Shown: positions 27,749-36,782 of the stretch, one piece after another
Numbering within the stretch: position 1 is the first letter of the stretch
Layout of the letters: each line of letters starts with the position of its first letter
Origin: DATKMP01 sp963790045
GTDB taxonomy: Bacteria; Bacteroidota; Ignavibacteria; UBA10030
Direction: 5' to 3'
NCBI GenBank assembly: GCA_963790045.1
Contig: CAWBMS010000008.1
Coordinates: 496,001-560,000, forward strand
Length of the DNA stretch: 64,000 nt
Position numbers and translations under genes: made by a program
Notes under the pieces: generated by a model
Told to the model about the DNA's origin: nothing
Database searches by the model: none
What the model saw: only the letters and a program-made list of their open reading frames with translations

Positions 27749-29086
27749 TTAGCGCCGACCTCGCAATTTGCCGCTCTTCATAAATCCATCATAGTGCCGC
27801 ATCAACAAATGCGACTCCACCTGCTGCAGCGTATCTAACGCAACGCCGACAACGATCAGCAAACTTGTTCCGCCAAAGAACGACGCGAAACCCACGGTAA
27901 CGCCCATGCGAATCATAAACGTCGGGAGTATTGCAATCAATGCAAGCGCAATCGAACCCGGCAAGGTAATCTTTGTCAAAATATTATCGACAAATTCTGC
28001 CGTATGGGTACCTGGGCGAATACCGGGAATAAAGCCGCCTTGCTTCTTCATATTATCTGCAACATCTTTGGGATTGAATGCAATGGCCGTATAAAAATAG
28101 GTGAAGAAGACAATCATCAATCCATAAATAATTGAATAGGGCCACGAACTTTGATTAAACCAGTTGGTGCTAATGTCCTGAATAAATTCACTGTCAGGGA
28201 AAAAGGAAAATAATATTTGTGGAAGAAACATCAATGCTTGTGCAAAAATAATCGGCATAACACCCGCCGTGTTCACGCGCAGCGGAATGTATTGAGTGAC
28301 ACCGCCATAGACTTTGCGCCCCACAACTCGTTTTGCATATTGCACCGGAATGCGCCGCGTGCCTTGTGTAATCAACACCACACCGGCAACGATAAATGCC
28401 ATCGCAGCAAAAATTACTAACTCAATAATCAAATTACGCGATCCGCCTTTAACCAATTGAAACTCATCTAAAATCGCACGCGGGAATCTCGCGATGATAC
28501 CGATGAAGATGATCAATGAAATTCCATTTCCAATGCCGCGTTCGGTAATTTGCTCGCCGAGCCACATCATAAATATTGTTCCGGCTGTCAAACAGATCAT
28601 GGTGCTGATCGTAAAACCAATGCCCTGCACAGCAACCGGTACAATCGGAACTCCGCCGGATTGAACATGCAATATTTTAATAACATATCCACTGGCTTGC
28701 AACAACGCGATGAGCACCGTGCCATACCGTGTGTATTGTGTTATTTTTTTGCGACCTTCTTCGCCTTCTTTTTGGAGTTTGGCAAAGTAGGGTACGACTG
28801 CGCCGAGTAATTGAATAACAATGGATGCGCTAATGTATGGCATGATACCGAGGCCAAAAATTGCAGCATTACTAAATGCACCACCCACGAACATATCATA
28901 TAATCCAAAAAGATTTCCTTCGGATTGTTTACGAAGCGTATCCGCAAGAAGTGCCGCATCAACGCCGGGCAATGTGATGTGTGAGCCAATGCGCACTATG
29001 ATTAACAGAAGAGTTGTGAAGAGCAATCGCTCTCGCAATTCCTGTATCTTAAAAATATTCGTGAATGTTTCAGTCAGCTTACTCAT
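27749..29086 (-). CDS. secY: Preprotein translocase subunit SecY
   Basis: This 445-residue inner-membrane channel has ten predicted transmembrane segments. Signatures are GSHITLPGVD in TM1/loop, FNPKDVADNMKKQGGFIPGIRPG in the cytoplasmic loop, and VGVALDTLQQVESHLLMRHYDGF near the C-terminus. Its ATG overlaps the rplO stop by 4 bases, so the two are translationally coupled. Its partner secE is in the same supercluster. Confidence 0.98.
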   Translation of the reverse strand: MSKLTETFTNIFKIQELRERLLFTTLLLIIVRIGSHITLPGVDAALLADTLRKQSEGNLFGLYDMFVGGAFSNAAIFGLGIMPYISASIVIQLLGAVVPYFAKLQKEGEEGRKKITQYTRYGTVLIALLQASGYVIKILHVQSGGVPIVPVAVQGIGFTISTMICLTAGTIFMMWLGEQITERGIGNGISLIIFIGIIARFPRAILDEFQLVKGGSRNLIIELVIFAAMAFIVAGVVLITQGTRRIPVQYAKRVVGRKVYGGVTQYIPLRVNTAGVMPIIFAQALMFLPQILFSFFPDSEFIQDISTNWFNQSSWPYSIIYGLMIVFFTYFYTAIAFNPKDVADNMKKQGGFIPGIRPGTHTAEFVDNILTKITLPGSIALALIAILPTFMIRMGVTVGFASFFGGTSLLIVVGVALDTLQQVESHLLMRHYDGFMKSGKLRGRR

Positions 29087-29568
29087 GATTTCGTCGTCGT
29101 TTTCGTAAGAACCGTTACTGTGCCGCCGGCAGCTTCAATTTTCGCAACTGCCGATTTACTAAATGCATGTGCTGTTACATCTAATTTCGATTTCAATTCA
29201 CCGATGCCAAGGATTTTTACCGGCATGTTTTTCTTTGCCAGAGCACCCGCCTTGAACAGAATCTCCGGTGTAACGACACCGCCTTGAATTCGTTTCTTTT
29301 CAATAAGCATTTCTAACGTTTTCAAGTTGAGCACCTGTGATACGACATGATTGCGGCTGGTAAAACCAAACTTCGGCACGCGTCGTGTGAGCGGCATTTG
29401 ACCGCCTTCAAACCATAATTTAAATTTATGACCGGAACGCGACTTTGCACCCTTGTGACCTTTGGTCGCCGTCCCGCCATGACCGGAACCTTGTCCGCGC
29501 CCGATACGCTTTGTTTTTTTGCGCGATCCTTTTGCTGGCGTTAAATTACTAAGAATATCTTTTGCCAT
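29083..29568 (-). CDS. rplO: 50S ribosomal protein L15
   Basis: This 161-residue protein has the basic Gly-rich N-terminus (GSRKKTKRIGRGQGSGHGGTA, KGHKGAKSRSG) and the FEGGQMPLTRRVPKFGF motif. It is a late assembly protein of the large subunit. It lies 2 bases after rpmD and overlaps secY by 4 bases. Confidence 0.97.
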   Translation of the reverse strand: MAKDILSNLTPAKGSRKKTKRIGRGQGSGHGGTATKGHKGAKSRSGHKFKLWFEGGQMPLTRRVPKFGFTSRNHVVSQVLNLKTLEMLIEKKRIQGGVVTPEILFKAGALAKKNMPVKILGIGELKSKLDVTAHAFSKSAVAKIEAAGGTVTVLTKTTTKS

Positions 29569-29570
29569 TC

Positions 29571-29759
29571 CTAAACCTCTTCCACTTTTACAAGATGCCG
29601 AACTTTGGCAATCATCCCGCGCACTTGCGGCGTATCTTTTTTCACAACCGTATAATTCGGGCGTCCAAGTCCCAACGCTTTTATAGTGCGCTTGGCATTT
29701 TCAAGTTGTTCGATCACACTTTTAATTTGTGTGATTTTGATATTTTTCGCTTCTGGCAT
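29571..29759 (-). CDS. rpmD: 50S ribosomal protein L30
   Basis: This 62-residue protein has KITQIKSVIEQLENAKRTI, ALGLGRPNYTVVKKDTPQVRGMI and KVRHLVKVEE, the complete bacterial L30 pattern. It lies between rpsE and rplO in spc-operon order. Confidence 0.96.
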   Translation of the reverse strand: MPEAKNIKITQIKSVIEQLENAKRTIKALGLGRPNYTVVKKDTPQVRGMIAKVRHLVKVEEV

Positions 29760-29776
29760 AGCTCGTCTTTACTGAG

Positions 29777-30277
29777 TTACTGAAACAATTCTTTTACCGT
29801 GATACCACGGCGCTCGGCAACCATCTTTGCATCAGATAAACCGAGCAGCGCAGCCATCGTGGCTTTAACAATATTATGTGCATTGGGTGAACCCTGCTGT
29901 TTTGTCAACACGTCTTTGACACCGGCCATTTCCAAGACGGCGCGCACACCACCGCCGGCAATGAGTCCGGTTCCAGGTGATGCTGGCTTCAGGATCACTT
30001 TTCCCGCACCGAATTTTCCATGCACTTCGTGTGGAATAGTACCGCGGAGAATCGGAACCTTGTACAGATTCTTCTTCGCATCGTCGGTGCCTTTCGCAAT
30101 CGCATCGGCAACTTCGTTTGCTTTTCCAAGCCCGATACCGACATGCCCATTGCCATCACCGACAACAACGATAGCGTTAAAACTGAACCGACAACCGCCC
30201 TTTACGACTTTCGCAACGCGGTTGACATTCACTAAACGCTCTTTTAATTCAAGCTCACCTGCTTTGACTTTTGCCAT
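29777..30277 (-). CDS. rpsE: 30S ribosomal protein S5
   Basis: This 166-residue protein has the double-stranded RNA-binding N-domain (KERLVNVNRVAKVVKGGCRF, VVGDGNGHVGIGLGKANEV) and a C-domain ending near GLSDAKMVAERRGITV. S5 contributes to decoding fidelity and to the mRNA helicase activity at the entry site. Confidence 0.97.
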   Translation of the reverse strand: MAKVKAGELELKERLVNVNRVAKVVKGGCRFSFNAIVVVGDGNGHVGIGLGKANEVADAIAKGTDDAKKNLYKVPILRGTIPHEVHGKFGAGKVILKPASPGTGLIAGGGVRAVLEMAGVKDVLTKQQGSPNAHNIVKATMAALLGLSDAKMVAERRGITVKELFQ

Positions 30278-30297
30278 GTGTCTCGTTCAAAAATAAG

Positions 30298-30663
30298 TTA
30301 AAATTTTAATCCGCCTTCACGCGCACCTTCGGCAAGCGCTTTGACGCGCCCGTGATAAAGGTACCCGCTTCGGTCGAACACGACTTGGGTAATATTTTTT
30401 TCGATTGCTTTCTTCGCAACCGCAACGCCGATCGATTTATAGATTTCAATCGGCTTTTTCGATTTCAATTCTTCTTTCAATGTTTTTTCGATGGAAGAAG
30501 AAGACACCAACGTTTTACCATTCAGATCATCAATGATCTGTGCATACGCATTCTTCGAACTTCGGAACACTGCCAGGCGCGGACGCTCCGGCGTGCCTTT
30601 GATTTTTTTGCGAATGCGCACTTGCTTTTTCTTCAACCGTTCGACGGTATTTTTTTGTATCAT
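30298..30663 (-). CDS. rplR: 50S ribosomal protein L18
   Basis: This 121-residue 5S rRNA-binding protein has RIRKKIKGTPERPRLAVFRS, YAQIIDDLNGKTLVSSSS and FDRSGYLYHGRVKALAEGAREGGLKF. It lies between rplF and rpsE. Confidence 0.97.
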   Translation of the reverse strand: MIQKNTVERLKKKQVRIRKKIKGTPERPRLAVFRSSKNAYAQIIDDLNGKTLVSSSSIEKTLKEELKSKKPIEIYKSIGVAVAKKAIEKNITQVVFDRSGYLYHGRVKALAEGAREGGLKF

Positions 30664-30683
30664 AGTTTTACCTTACGCTTATC

Positions 30684-31232
30684 CTACTTTGCAGCAGTTG
30701 CCGCCGCTTTACCGGCTTTACGTCGAATGTATTCGCCTTCGTACTTCACGCCTTTGCCTTTGTACGGCTCTGGTGGACGCAGCGAACGAAGCTTTGCAGC
30801 AACCAATCCGACCAATTGTTTATGCATACCGCTGATCACAATATTGGTTTGTGTCGGCGCTTCAATTTTAATTCCATCCGGTGCAGCAAACACAATCGGG
30901 TGGCTGAAGCCGAGCAGCAAATTCAATCGGCTGCCTTTCATTTCGGCACAATATCCAACGCCGACGATTTCTAATTTTTTCGTATAACCTTCTGTGACAC
31001 CCACCACCATATTATGAATCAATGCGCGCCACAATCCATGCAGTGCACGTTCCTTTGTTTCTTCGGAGTGGCGCGTGACCAGGATGTGTCCGTCTTTTAC
31101 TTCAACAGAAATATCGGGATGCACTTTTTCCTGCAATTCGCCTTTTGGACCCTTTACCGTAATACTGTCATCTTTCAGCGTGACGGTAACTCCTTTTGGA
31201 ATTTCAATGGGCTTTTTACCAATACGTGACAC
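30684..31232 (-). CDS. rplF: 50S ribosomal protein L6
   Basis: This 182-residue two-domain protein near the sarcin-ricin loop has SRIGKKPIEIPKGV at the start and LRPPEPYKGKGVKYEGEYIRRKAGKA at the end. The start is GTG at 31232, with GGAGAA upstream. Confidence 0.97.
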   Translation of the reverse strand: MSRIGKKPIEIPKGVTVTLKDDSITVKGPKGELQEKVHPDISVEVKDGHILVTRHSEETKERALHGLWRALIHNMVVGVTEGYTKKLEIVGVGYCAEMKGSRLNLLLGFSHPIVFAAPDGIKIEAPTQTNIVISGMHKQLVGLVAAKLRSLRPPEPYKGKGVKYEGEYIRRKAGKAAATAAK

Positions 31233-31253
31233 GATTCATTCTCCTCTTCAACT

Positions 31254-31649
31254 CTACCAAATGTACGCGAGCACTTCGCCGCCAATATTTTGCTGTTTCG
31301 CTTGTGCATCGGTCATCAATCCTTTTGATGTCGAAATAACGGCGATGCCGAGACCGCCGAACACCCGCGGCATTTCCTCTGCACCGCGATAGGTGCGAAT
31401 ACCGGGTTTACTAATGCGGCGCATCCCTTGGATGACAGATTTGCCAGCAGTATATTTTAAATTCAAGCGAAGAATATTTTGCTTCTTATCTTCCAACACG
31501 GTGAATCCGGAAATAAATTTCTTATCCGCCAAAATTTGGCTCAATGCTTTTTTCACATTGGAAGCAGGAATATCGACACGGCGATGTTTTGCTTTTGCTG
31601 CGTTGCGGATTCGTGTAAGAAAATCTGCAATAGGATCAGTTTTTGACAT
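31254..31649 (-). CDS. rpsH: 30S ribosomal protein S8
   Basis: This 131-residue protein has DPIADFLTRIRNAAKAKH near the start and the family signature STSKGLMTDAQAKQQNIGGEVLAYIW at the end. It binds helix 21 of 16S rRNA; in many bacteria it also represses the spc operon. Confidence 0.97.
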   Translation of the reverse strand: MSKTDPIADFLTRIRNAAKAKHRRVDIPASNVKKALSQILADKKFISGFTVLEDKKQNILRLNLKYTAGKSVIQGMRRISKPGIRTYRGAEEMPRVFGGLGIAVISTSKGLMTDAQAKQQNIGGEVLAYIW

Positions 31650-31672
31650 CGAATGACTCTCTTATAATAGTG

Positions 31673-31858
31673 TTACCAACTTGCCTTGCGCACGCCGGGA
31701 ATTTTTCCATCGAGTGCAAGTTTCCGGAAGCAAAGACGGCAGAGGCCGAACTTCCGATAATAAGCGCGTGAGCGACCACAAATGCTGCAACGATTATGTT
31801 GTTGGACTTTATGTTTTGGCGTTCTCTTCGCCTTTACTCGCATTGCTAACCGTGCCAA
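31673..31858 (-). CDS. rpsN: 30S ribosomal protein S14, zinc-binding short form
   Basis: This 61-residue type-Z S14 has both zinc pairs, CSICGR and CRLCFR, and ends in IPGVRKASW. The start is TTG at 31858, with GGAG upstream. No ATG is possible without losing the conserved N-terminus. Confidence 0.96.
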   Translation of the reverse strand: MARLAMRVKAKRTPKHKVQQHNRCSICGRSRAYYRKFGLCRLCFRKLALDGKIPGVRKASW

Positions 31859-31873
31859 GCGAACTCCTTTACC

Positions 31874-32545
31874 TTACTGGTTTTGTTTTGTTGATGGAAC
31901 AACTTCTTCCCGTTTTACAAACGGTATTCCAAGTTCTTTTAATAGTTCGTATGCTTCAAGATCTGTTTTCGCTGTCGTGACGAACGTAACATCCATCCCG
32001 GTGACGCGCGCAACCTTGTCCACATCGATTTCCGGAAAAATAATTTGCTCTTTCACGCCGAGCGTATAATTGCCGTGTCCGTCGAACGATTTATCGGAGA
32101 CACCGCGAAAATCACGAACACGCGGTAATGCAACGCTAACGAAACGATCTAAAAATTCATACATCTTTTCTCGGCGCAAAGTAACACGGCAACCGATCGG
32201 AAGATTCTCTCGCAACTTGAAATTGGAAATAGCTTTCTTCGCTTTCGTGATTGCTACTTTTTGGCCGGTGATCGCTTCTAAATCATGCACCGCCGCATCC
32301 AACAATTTTGGATCTTGTGTTGCCTCGCCGACGCCGATGTTGATGGAAATTTTTTCTAACTTCGGCACTTGCATCACACTGGTGTACTGGAATTTTTTCT
32401 TCAACGCCGGTATCACATCACTTTTATAACGCAGAGCCAATCGTGCAGGGACGCCTTTTTCTTGCGCACCGGCTACTTTCTTTCCTTTTGCGTCAGGCGA
32501 TTCTTTTCCGCCTTTGGGTTTTCGTTCAGCTTGTTCTTTGGCCAT
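31874..32545 (-). CDS. rplE: 50S ribosomal protein L5 with N-terminal extension
   Basis: This 5S rRNA-binding protein is 223 residues, against about 179 usually. Residues 1-35 are a Lys/Glu/Gly-rich extension; the L5 core starts near ARLALRYKSDVIPALKK and contains KISINIGVGEA, ITGQKVAITKAKKAISNFKLRE and DFRGVSDKSFDGHGNYTLGV. The extension begins with ATG at 32545 and is in uninterrupted frame, but an internal non-ATG start near the core cannot be excluded. Confidence 0.95.
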   Translation of the reverse strand: MAKEQAERKPKGGKESPDAKGKKVAGAQEKGVPARLALRYKSDVIPALKKKFQYTSVMQVPKLEKISINIGVGEATQDPKLLDAAVHDLEAITGQKVAITKAKKAISNFKLRENLPIGCRVTLRREKMYEFLDRFVSVALPRVRDFRGVSDKSFDGHGNYTLGVKEQIIFPEIDVDKVARVTGMDVTFVTTAKTDLEAYELLKELGIPFVKREEVVPSTKQNQ

Positions 32546-32556
32546 GGATGATATTC

Positions 32557-32892
32557 CTAAAACTGCTCATTACATTGTTTACATACACGCATGGTTTTTC
32601 GCTTGCCACTCGTTGCATCTTTAATATGCTGATGCCCGACTCGAGTCGGCTTGCTGCACTTCGGACAGATCACCATGACGTTCGACGCACGAATTGGTCC
32701 TTCCTTTTGCACAACACCGCCTTGTGGATTTTTTTGCGTTGGGCGTGTATGACGCTTAATAATGTTGACGTTCTCAATAATTACTTGATTAGTATCGGGA
32801 AAAACTTTGAGCACTTTACCTTGTTTGCCTTTGGAATTTCCCGATTTCACAACGACTGTGTCGTTTTTATGTACGTGTAAATTTTGCGCCAT
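32557..32892 (-). CDS. rplX: 50S ribosomal protein L24
   Basis: This 111-residue assembly initiator has the KOW motif (VHKNDTVVVKSGNSKGKQGKVLKV) and the NIIKRHTRPTQKNPQGGVV segment. A C-terminal CPKCSKPTRVG with a second Cys pair in RVCKQCNEQF makes a likely zinc knuckle. Confidence 0.97.
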   Translation of the reverse strand: MAQNLHVHKNDTVVVKSGNSKGKQGKVLKVFPDTNQVIIENVNIIKRHTRPTQKNPQGGVVQKEGPIRASNVMVICPKCSKPTRVGHQHIKDATSGKRKTMRVCKQCNEQF

Positions 32893-32896
32893 AATC

Positions 32897-33265
32897 TTAC
32901 AGCACCTCAGGTGCTAAGGAAATAATTTTCATATACTGACGTTCGCGTAACTCGCGCGCAACCGGACCAAAAATGCGCGTTCCCCGCGGCTCGCCTTGAG
33001 CATTCAATAACACTGCCGCATTTTCATCGAACCGGATATATGATCCGTCTTTGCGGCGAATTTCTTTTCGTGTCCGCACGATGACCGCACGCGACACTTC
33101 ACCCTTTTTTACCGGAGCGCCGGGAATAGCGCTTTTTACTGACACCACAATCAAATCACCGACTGAGGCATACCGCTTTTCGTGGCCGCCAAGGACGCGA
33201 ATGCATCGTATTTTTTTCGCACCGGAATTATCGGCAGCGACTAAATTGGTTTCTTCCTGAATCAT
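32897..33265 (-). CDS. rplN: 50S ribosomal protein L14
   Basis: This 122-residue protein has MIQEETNLVAADNSGAKKIRCIRVL and DGSYIRFDENAAVLLN with GTRIFGPVARELRE. It sits at the subunit interface beside L19. The gene lies 4 bases before rplX. Confidence 0.97.
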   Translation of the reverse strand: MIQEETNLVAADNSGAKKIRCIRVLGGHEKRYASVGDLIVVSVKSAIPGAPVKKGEVSRAVIVRTRKEIRRKDGSYIRFDENAAVLLNAQGEPRGTRIFGPVARELRERQYMKIISLAPEVL

Positions 33266-33289
33266 CGTTCTTGCCTGCTCTTAAATGAA

Positions 33290-33568
33290 CTACTTCGCTT
33301 TCTCAACAATTTCCACTAACCGCCAGCGCTTGCGTGCACTTAACGGACGGGTTTCCATAACCCGAACTATATCGCCTACTTTCGCTTCCTGCTTTTCATC
33401 ATGCACCATCAACTTGCTGGTGAGGCGATAATATTTTTTGTAGATCGGATGCGCCACTTGACGTTCGATGGCAACGACAATGCTCTTTTGCATTTTATTG
33501 CTCACCACTTTTCCGACACGAACTTTGCGCTTGCCGCGCACTACTGGTTGTTTTGTTTCTTCTGCCAT
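33290..33568 (-). CDS. rpsQ: 30S ribosomal protein S17
   Basis: This 92-residue OB-fold protein has RKVRVGKVVSNKMQKSIVVAIER, the HDEKQEAKVGDIVRVMETRPLSARKRWRL signature and a short N-terminal extension. It is a primary 16S rRNA binder. Confidence 0.97.
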   Translation of the reverse strand: MAEETKQPVVRGKRKVRVGKVVSNKMQKSIVVAIERQVAHPIYKKYYRLTSKLMVHDEKQEAKVGDIVRVMETRPLSARKRWRLVEIVEKAK

Positions 33569-33580
33569 CGTCTTTCCAAC

Positions 33581-33808
33581 TTACTTCGGTTGTTCCGTTA
33601 CAACTGCGATCTTTGCCGCTGCCAGTGAACGCTCGCGAAGAATCGTCTTCATGCGAGCAACATCTTTACGAATCAATCCCAGCTTCATCGGGTTTTCTAA
33701 CTGACCGATGACTTTTTGGAATCTTAAATTCGAAAGATTTTCTTCTTCATCGTGAATTCTCTTTTGTAATTCTACATCAGAGAGTGAACGCAATTCATGT
33801 ACTTTCAT
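33581..33808 (-). CDS. rpmC: 50S ribosomal protein L29
   Basis: About 75 residues, two-helix protein at the exit tunnel (MKVHELRSLSDVELQKRIHD, then LGLIRKDVARMKTILRERSL). I start at ATG 33808, 6 bases after an AGAGGT stretch; the preceding in-frame GTG is less likely. Confidence 0.96.
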   Translation of the reverse strand: MKVHELRSLSDVELQKRIHDEEENLSNLRFQKVIGQLENPMKLGLIRKDVARMKTILRERSLAAAKIAVVTEQPK

Positions 33809-33818
33809 CACTTACCTC

Positions 33819-34241
33819 TTACGCACCCTGATAATCCACACGGGCAACAAACTTTGTTTTAATCGCCAACTTGTGGGATGCAAGTTTCATTGCCTCCACC
33901 GCTGCCGCTTTATTGACACCGCCAAGCTCAAACAATACACGGCCTGGCTTAACTACGGCAACCCAAAACTCCGGATTACCTTTACCACTACCCTGACGAG
34001 TTTCTGCCGGTTTTTTCGTAACCGGTTTATCCGGGAAAATACGAATCCAAACTTTCCCTTCACGCTTCATCATACGAGTTAACGCAACACGAGACGCTTC
34101 GATCTGGCGCTGAGTTACCCATCCCGGTTCCAACGCCTTCAATCCAAAATCACCAAACGCTACCGTATTTCCGCGTGTTGCTTTTCCGGCGCGGCGTCCA
34201 CGCTGTTGCTTTCTAAATTTTACTCTCTTCGGCATCAACAT
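33819..34241 (-). CDS. rplP: 50S ribosomal protein L16
   Basis: This 140-residue protein has MLMPKRVKFRKQQRGRRAGKA, the FGDFGLKALEPGWVT segment and GKGNPEFWVAVVKPGRVLFE. It organises the A-site region of the large subunit. AAGGAG lies 9 bases before the first ATG. Confidence 0.97.
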   Translation of the reverse strand: MLMPKRVKFRKQQRGRRAGKATRGNTVAFGDFGLKALEPGWVTQRQIEASRVALTRMMKREGKVWIRIFPDKPVTKKPAETRQGSGKGNPEFWVAVVKPGRVLFELGGVNKAAAVEAMKLASHKLAIKTKFVARVDYQGA

Positions 34242-34254
34242 TGTTCAATACTCC

Positions 34255-34890
34255 TTAGGAACGCGGTCCGATAATTTCGCCCTTACAAATCCATACCTTA
34301 ATACCAATGGCGCCGTAAATCGTATGGGCTGTCGCACTGGCATAATCAATATCGGCACGGAGCGTTTGCAGAGGAATGCGTCCTTCTTTATAATGTTCGG
34401 TGCGCGCAATTTCTGCGCCGCCGAGACGTCCGGCACACATAATCTTTATTCCTTCAGCTCCCATACGCATGGCGGCCGTAATGGACTGCTTCATCGCACG
34501 GCGGAATGAAATACGCCCTTCCAACTGACCAGCAATTGCTTCGCCGACAAGAAACGCATCTAATTCGGGACGTTTAATTTCATGAATCAAAATTTTAATT
34601 TCTTTGGAAGTAACCTTCTTTAATTCTTCTTCGAGTTGTGCAATTTCTTTGCCGCTCTTTCCAATCACAATGCCGGGTCGAGACGTGTGAATGGTGACCA
34701 CTGCACGCTTTGGCGTTCGATCGATTTGAATACGCGCAATGCCTGCTTTTTTCAGACGGTTGCGGACATAATTTCGAACGACAATATCTTCCTGCAGTTT
34801 ACCTGCAAAACTCTTGCTATCAAACCAGTTTGCATCCCACGAGCGCACAACGCCAAGGCGAAAACCGTTTGGATTTGTTTTTTGACCCAA
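34255..34890 (-). CDS. rpsC: 30S ribosomal protein S3
   Basis: This 211-residue protein has GQKTNPNGFRLGVVRSWDANW, a KH domain with VVTIHTSRPGIVIGKSGKEI, and the C-domain with GRLGGAEIARTEHYKEGRIPLQTLRADIDY (listed as separate motifs). The start is TTG at 34890, preceded by GGAGGA. S3 forms part of the mRNA entry helicase. Confidence 0.96.
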   Translation of the reverse strand: MGQKTNPNGFRLGVVRSWDANWFDSKSFAGKLQEDIVVRNYVRNRLKKAGIARIQIDRTPKRAVVTIHTSRPGIVIGKSGKEIAQLEEELKKVTSKEIKILIHEIKRPELDAFLVGEAIAGQLEGRISFRRAMKQSITAAMRMGAEGIKIMCAGRLGGAEIARTEHYKEGRIPLQTLRADIDYASATAHTIYGAIGIKVWICKGEIIGPRS

Positions 34891-34902
34891 TTGATCCTCC
34901 GA

Positions 34903-35313
34903 TTAACTTTCGGTTACTTCGTTTTTAGTTTCTACAGTTTCAGTTTTTTTCGGTGCCGCCTGCTTCACTTCGGCACGCTGCGCCACAACAATCGTAATGT
35001 GATTCGACCGCTTACGCACACGGAACGCACGTCCCATCGGCGCAGGCAACACACGCTTTGCCATCGCTCCGCCGTTGACAAATGCTTCCTTTACATACAA
35101 CGTTGTTGTATCCACGCGTCCGCCTTCATCTTTGTTTTGGATGTTGGAAATTGCAGACCGCAATACTTGTTCCGCCGTCTTGGCGGCATGCTTCGGAGTG
35201 AAATGTAAAATAGATAATGCATCTTCCACTGCTTTGCCGCGAATGAGATCGATCACCAAGCGCATTTTGCGCGGCGATGTTCCGATATATCGATTAATTG
35301 CTTTTGCTTCCAT
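34903..35313 (-). CDS. rplV: 50S ribosomal protein L22
   Basis: About 136 residues. MEAKAINRYIGTSPRKMRLV at the start and the tunnel-hairpin region with RAFRVRKRSNHITIVVAQ identify L22. I choose ATG 35313, 8 bases after AGGA; an in-frame GTG at 35328 overlaps the rpsS stop and adds non-family residues. A short Lys/Glu/Thr tail follows the core. Confidence 0.95.
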   Translation of the reverse strand: MEAKAINRYIGTSPRKMRLVIDLIRGKAVEDALSILHFTPKHAAKTAEQVLRSAISNIQNKDEGGRVDTTTLYVKEAFVNGGAMAKRVLPAPMGRAFRVRKRSNHITIVVAQRAEVKQAAPKKTETVETKNEVTES

Positions 35314-35324
35314 ATTCAAATTCC

Positions 35325-35612
35325 TCACGCCGGCGAAGTGGTTGTTTCACTCTTGACACCTGGATGCGCACGAAAAATTCTTGTCGGCGCAAATTCGCCC
35401 AGCTTGTGTCCCACCATCGCTTCGTGGACATACACCGGAACAAATTTATTTCCGTTGTGCACCGCAAACGTATGTCCTACGAATTCAGGAATAATCGTGC
35501 TGGAGCGTGACCATGTTTTGATAACGCGTTTTTGATTTTCCTTATTCAACGCTTCAACTTTTTGTTGAAGCTTCGAGTCAACATACGGACCTTTTTTTAT
35601 TGAACGACTCAT
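35325..35612 (-). CDS. rpsS: 30S ribosomal protein S19
   Basis: This 95-residue protein of the subunit head has MSRSIKKGPYVDSKLQQKV, KTWSRSSTIIPEFVGHTFAVHNG and the KLGEFAPTRIFRAHPG signature. It lies between rplB and rplV in S10-operon order. Confidence 0.97.
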   Translation of the reverse strand: MSRSIKKGPYVDSKLQQKVEALNKENQKRVIKTWSRSSTIIPEFVGHTFAVHNGNKFVPVYVHEAMVGHKLGEFAPTRIFRAHPGVKSETTTSPA

Positions 35613-35626
35613 ACGTGCCTACCGAT

Positions 35627-36460
35627 TTACTTTCGACGTTTGACAATATATTGATTCGACTGATTTTTCCGTTTACGGGTTTTCAAACCCTTGGCATACT
35701 TGCCCCACGGAGATTCGGGGTGCTGTCCACCGCCACCAGATTTTGAACGACCTTCACCGCCGCCCATCGGGTGATCAACCGGATTCATCGCCATACCGCG
35801 TGATTGCGGACGAATGCCCAACCAACGCGAACGGCCTGCTTTTCCTAAACTAATATTTTCATGATCACCATTGCTGACAATGCCCATCGTCGCATAGCAA
35901 TCTGCATGAAACTTTCTCACTTCACCGGAAGGCAATTTCAACGAAACCCAATCGCCTTCTTTTGCAACAACCTGCGAAGAATTTCCGGCGCTACGTCCAA
36001 CTTGTCCGCCTTTGCCGGCAATAATTTCAACACTAAAGACAAATGCTGCCGCAGGAATATTTCGCAACGGAAGCGAATTTCCAACTTCGGGTTCCGCCGC
36101 CGGACCGGAAGTAACTTTTGCACCAACCTTCAATCCTTCTGGAGCAAGAATATATCGTTTGTCGCCGTCAGGATAATGAATCAACGCAATACGCGCTGAA
36201 CGGTTCGGATCATATTCAATCGCTTCGACAACGCCCACAATTCCATGCTTGCCACGTTTGAAATCAATAACACGATACATCCTCTTGTGTCCACCGCCGC
36301 GATGACGCGAGGTGATACGCCCCAAATTATTGCGTCCACCGCTTTTCTTAATCGGTTCCAACAACGCCTTTTCCGGCGTGGTCTTTGTTATTTCATCAAA
36401 CGACGAGATAGAATAAAATCGCGTCGCCGGAGTCATTGGTCTTAATTTTCTGATACCCAT
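35627..36460 (-). CDS. rplB: 50S ribosomal protein L2
   Basis: This 277-residue primary binder of 23S rRNA near the peptidyl-transferase centre has GRNNLGRITSRHRGGGHKR, the GDGD-like region YPDGDKRYILAP, and the signature NPVDHPMGGGEGRSKSGGG with the conserved His. It ends RKRKNQSNQYIVKRRK. Confidence 0.98.
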   Translation of the reverse strand: MGIRKLRPMTPATRFYSISSFDEITKTTPEKALLEPIKKSGGRNNLGRITSRHRGGGHKRMYRVIDFKRGKHGIVGVVEAIEYDPNRSARIALIHYPDGDKRYILAPEGLKVGAKVTSGPAAEPEVGNSLPLRNIPAAAFVFSVEIIAGKGGQVGRSAGNSSQVVAKEGDWVSLKLPSGEVRKFHADCYATMGIVSNGDHENISLGKAGRSRWLGIRPQSRGMAMNPVDHPMGGGEGRSKSGGGGQHPESPWGKYAKGLKTRKRKNQSNQYIVKRRK

Positions 36461-36480
36461 AATTTCTTTACGCCTTCAGC

Positions 36481-36771
36481 TCAGACATTTCCAAAGTAAT
36501 CGATCTTATCACCTTGTTTCAATGTGACGATCGCTTTCTTCCAAGTTTTCGTGCGCCCTTCAAACCGGCCGCGTTTGGTCATTTGTGATTTTGTTTTACC
36601 TTTGACTATTACCGTGCGAATGCTCGTTACCGCGACGTTGAATTTTTTTTCAACGGCTTTTCCGATTTCGATTTTATTCACGCCGGACGGAACTTCAAAC
36701 GCATACTGGCGCTTGTCACCAAGCTCTGTCATCTTTTCAGTAATAATCGGCCGTAGAAGAATGCTTGCCAT
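36481..36771 (-). CDS. rplW: 50S ribosomal protein L23
   Basis: This 96-residue exit-site protein that docks SRP and trigger factor has ILLRPIITEKMTELGDKRQYAFEV and VTSIRTVIVKGKTKSQ. It lies between rplD and rplB. Confidence 0.96.
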   Translation of the reverse strand: MASILLRPIITEKMTELGDKRQYAFEVPSGVNKIEIGKAVEKKFNVAVTSIRTVIVKGKTKSQMTKRGRFEGRTKTWKKAIVTLKQGDKIDYFGNV

Positions 36772-36782
36772 TGTTCACTATC

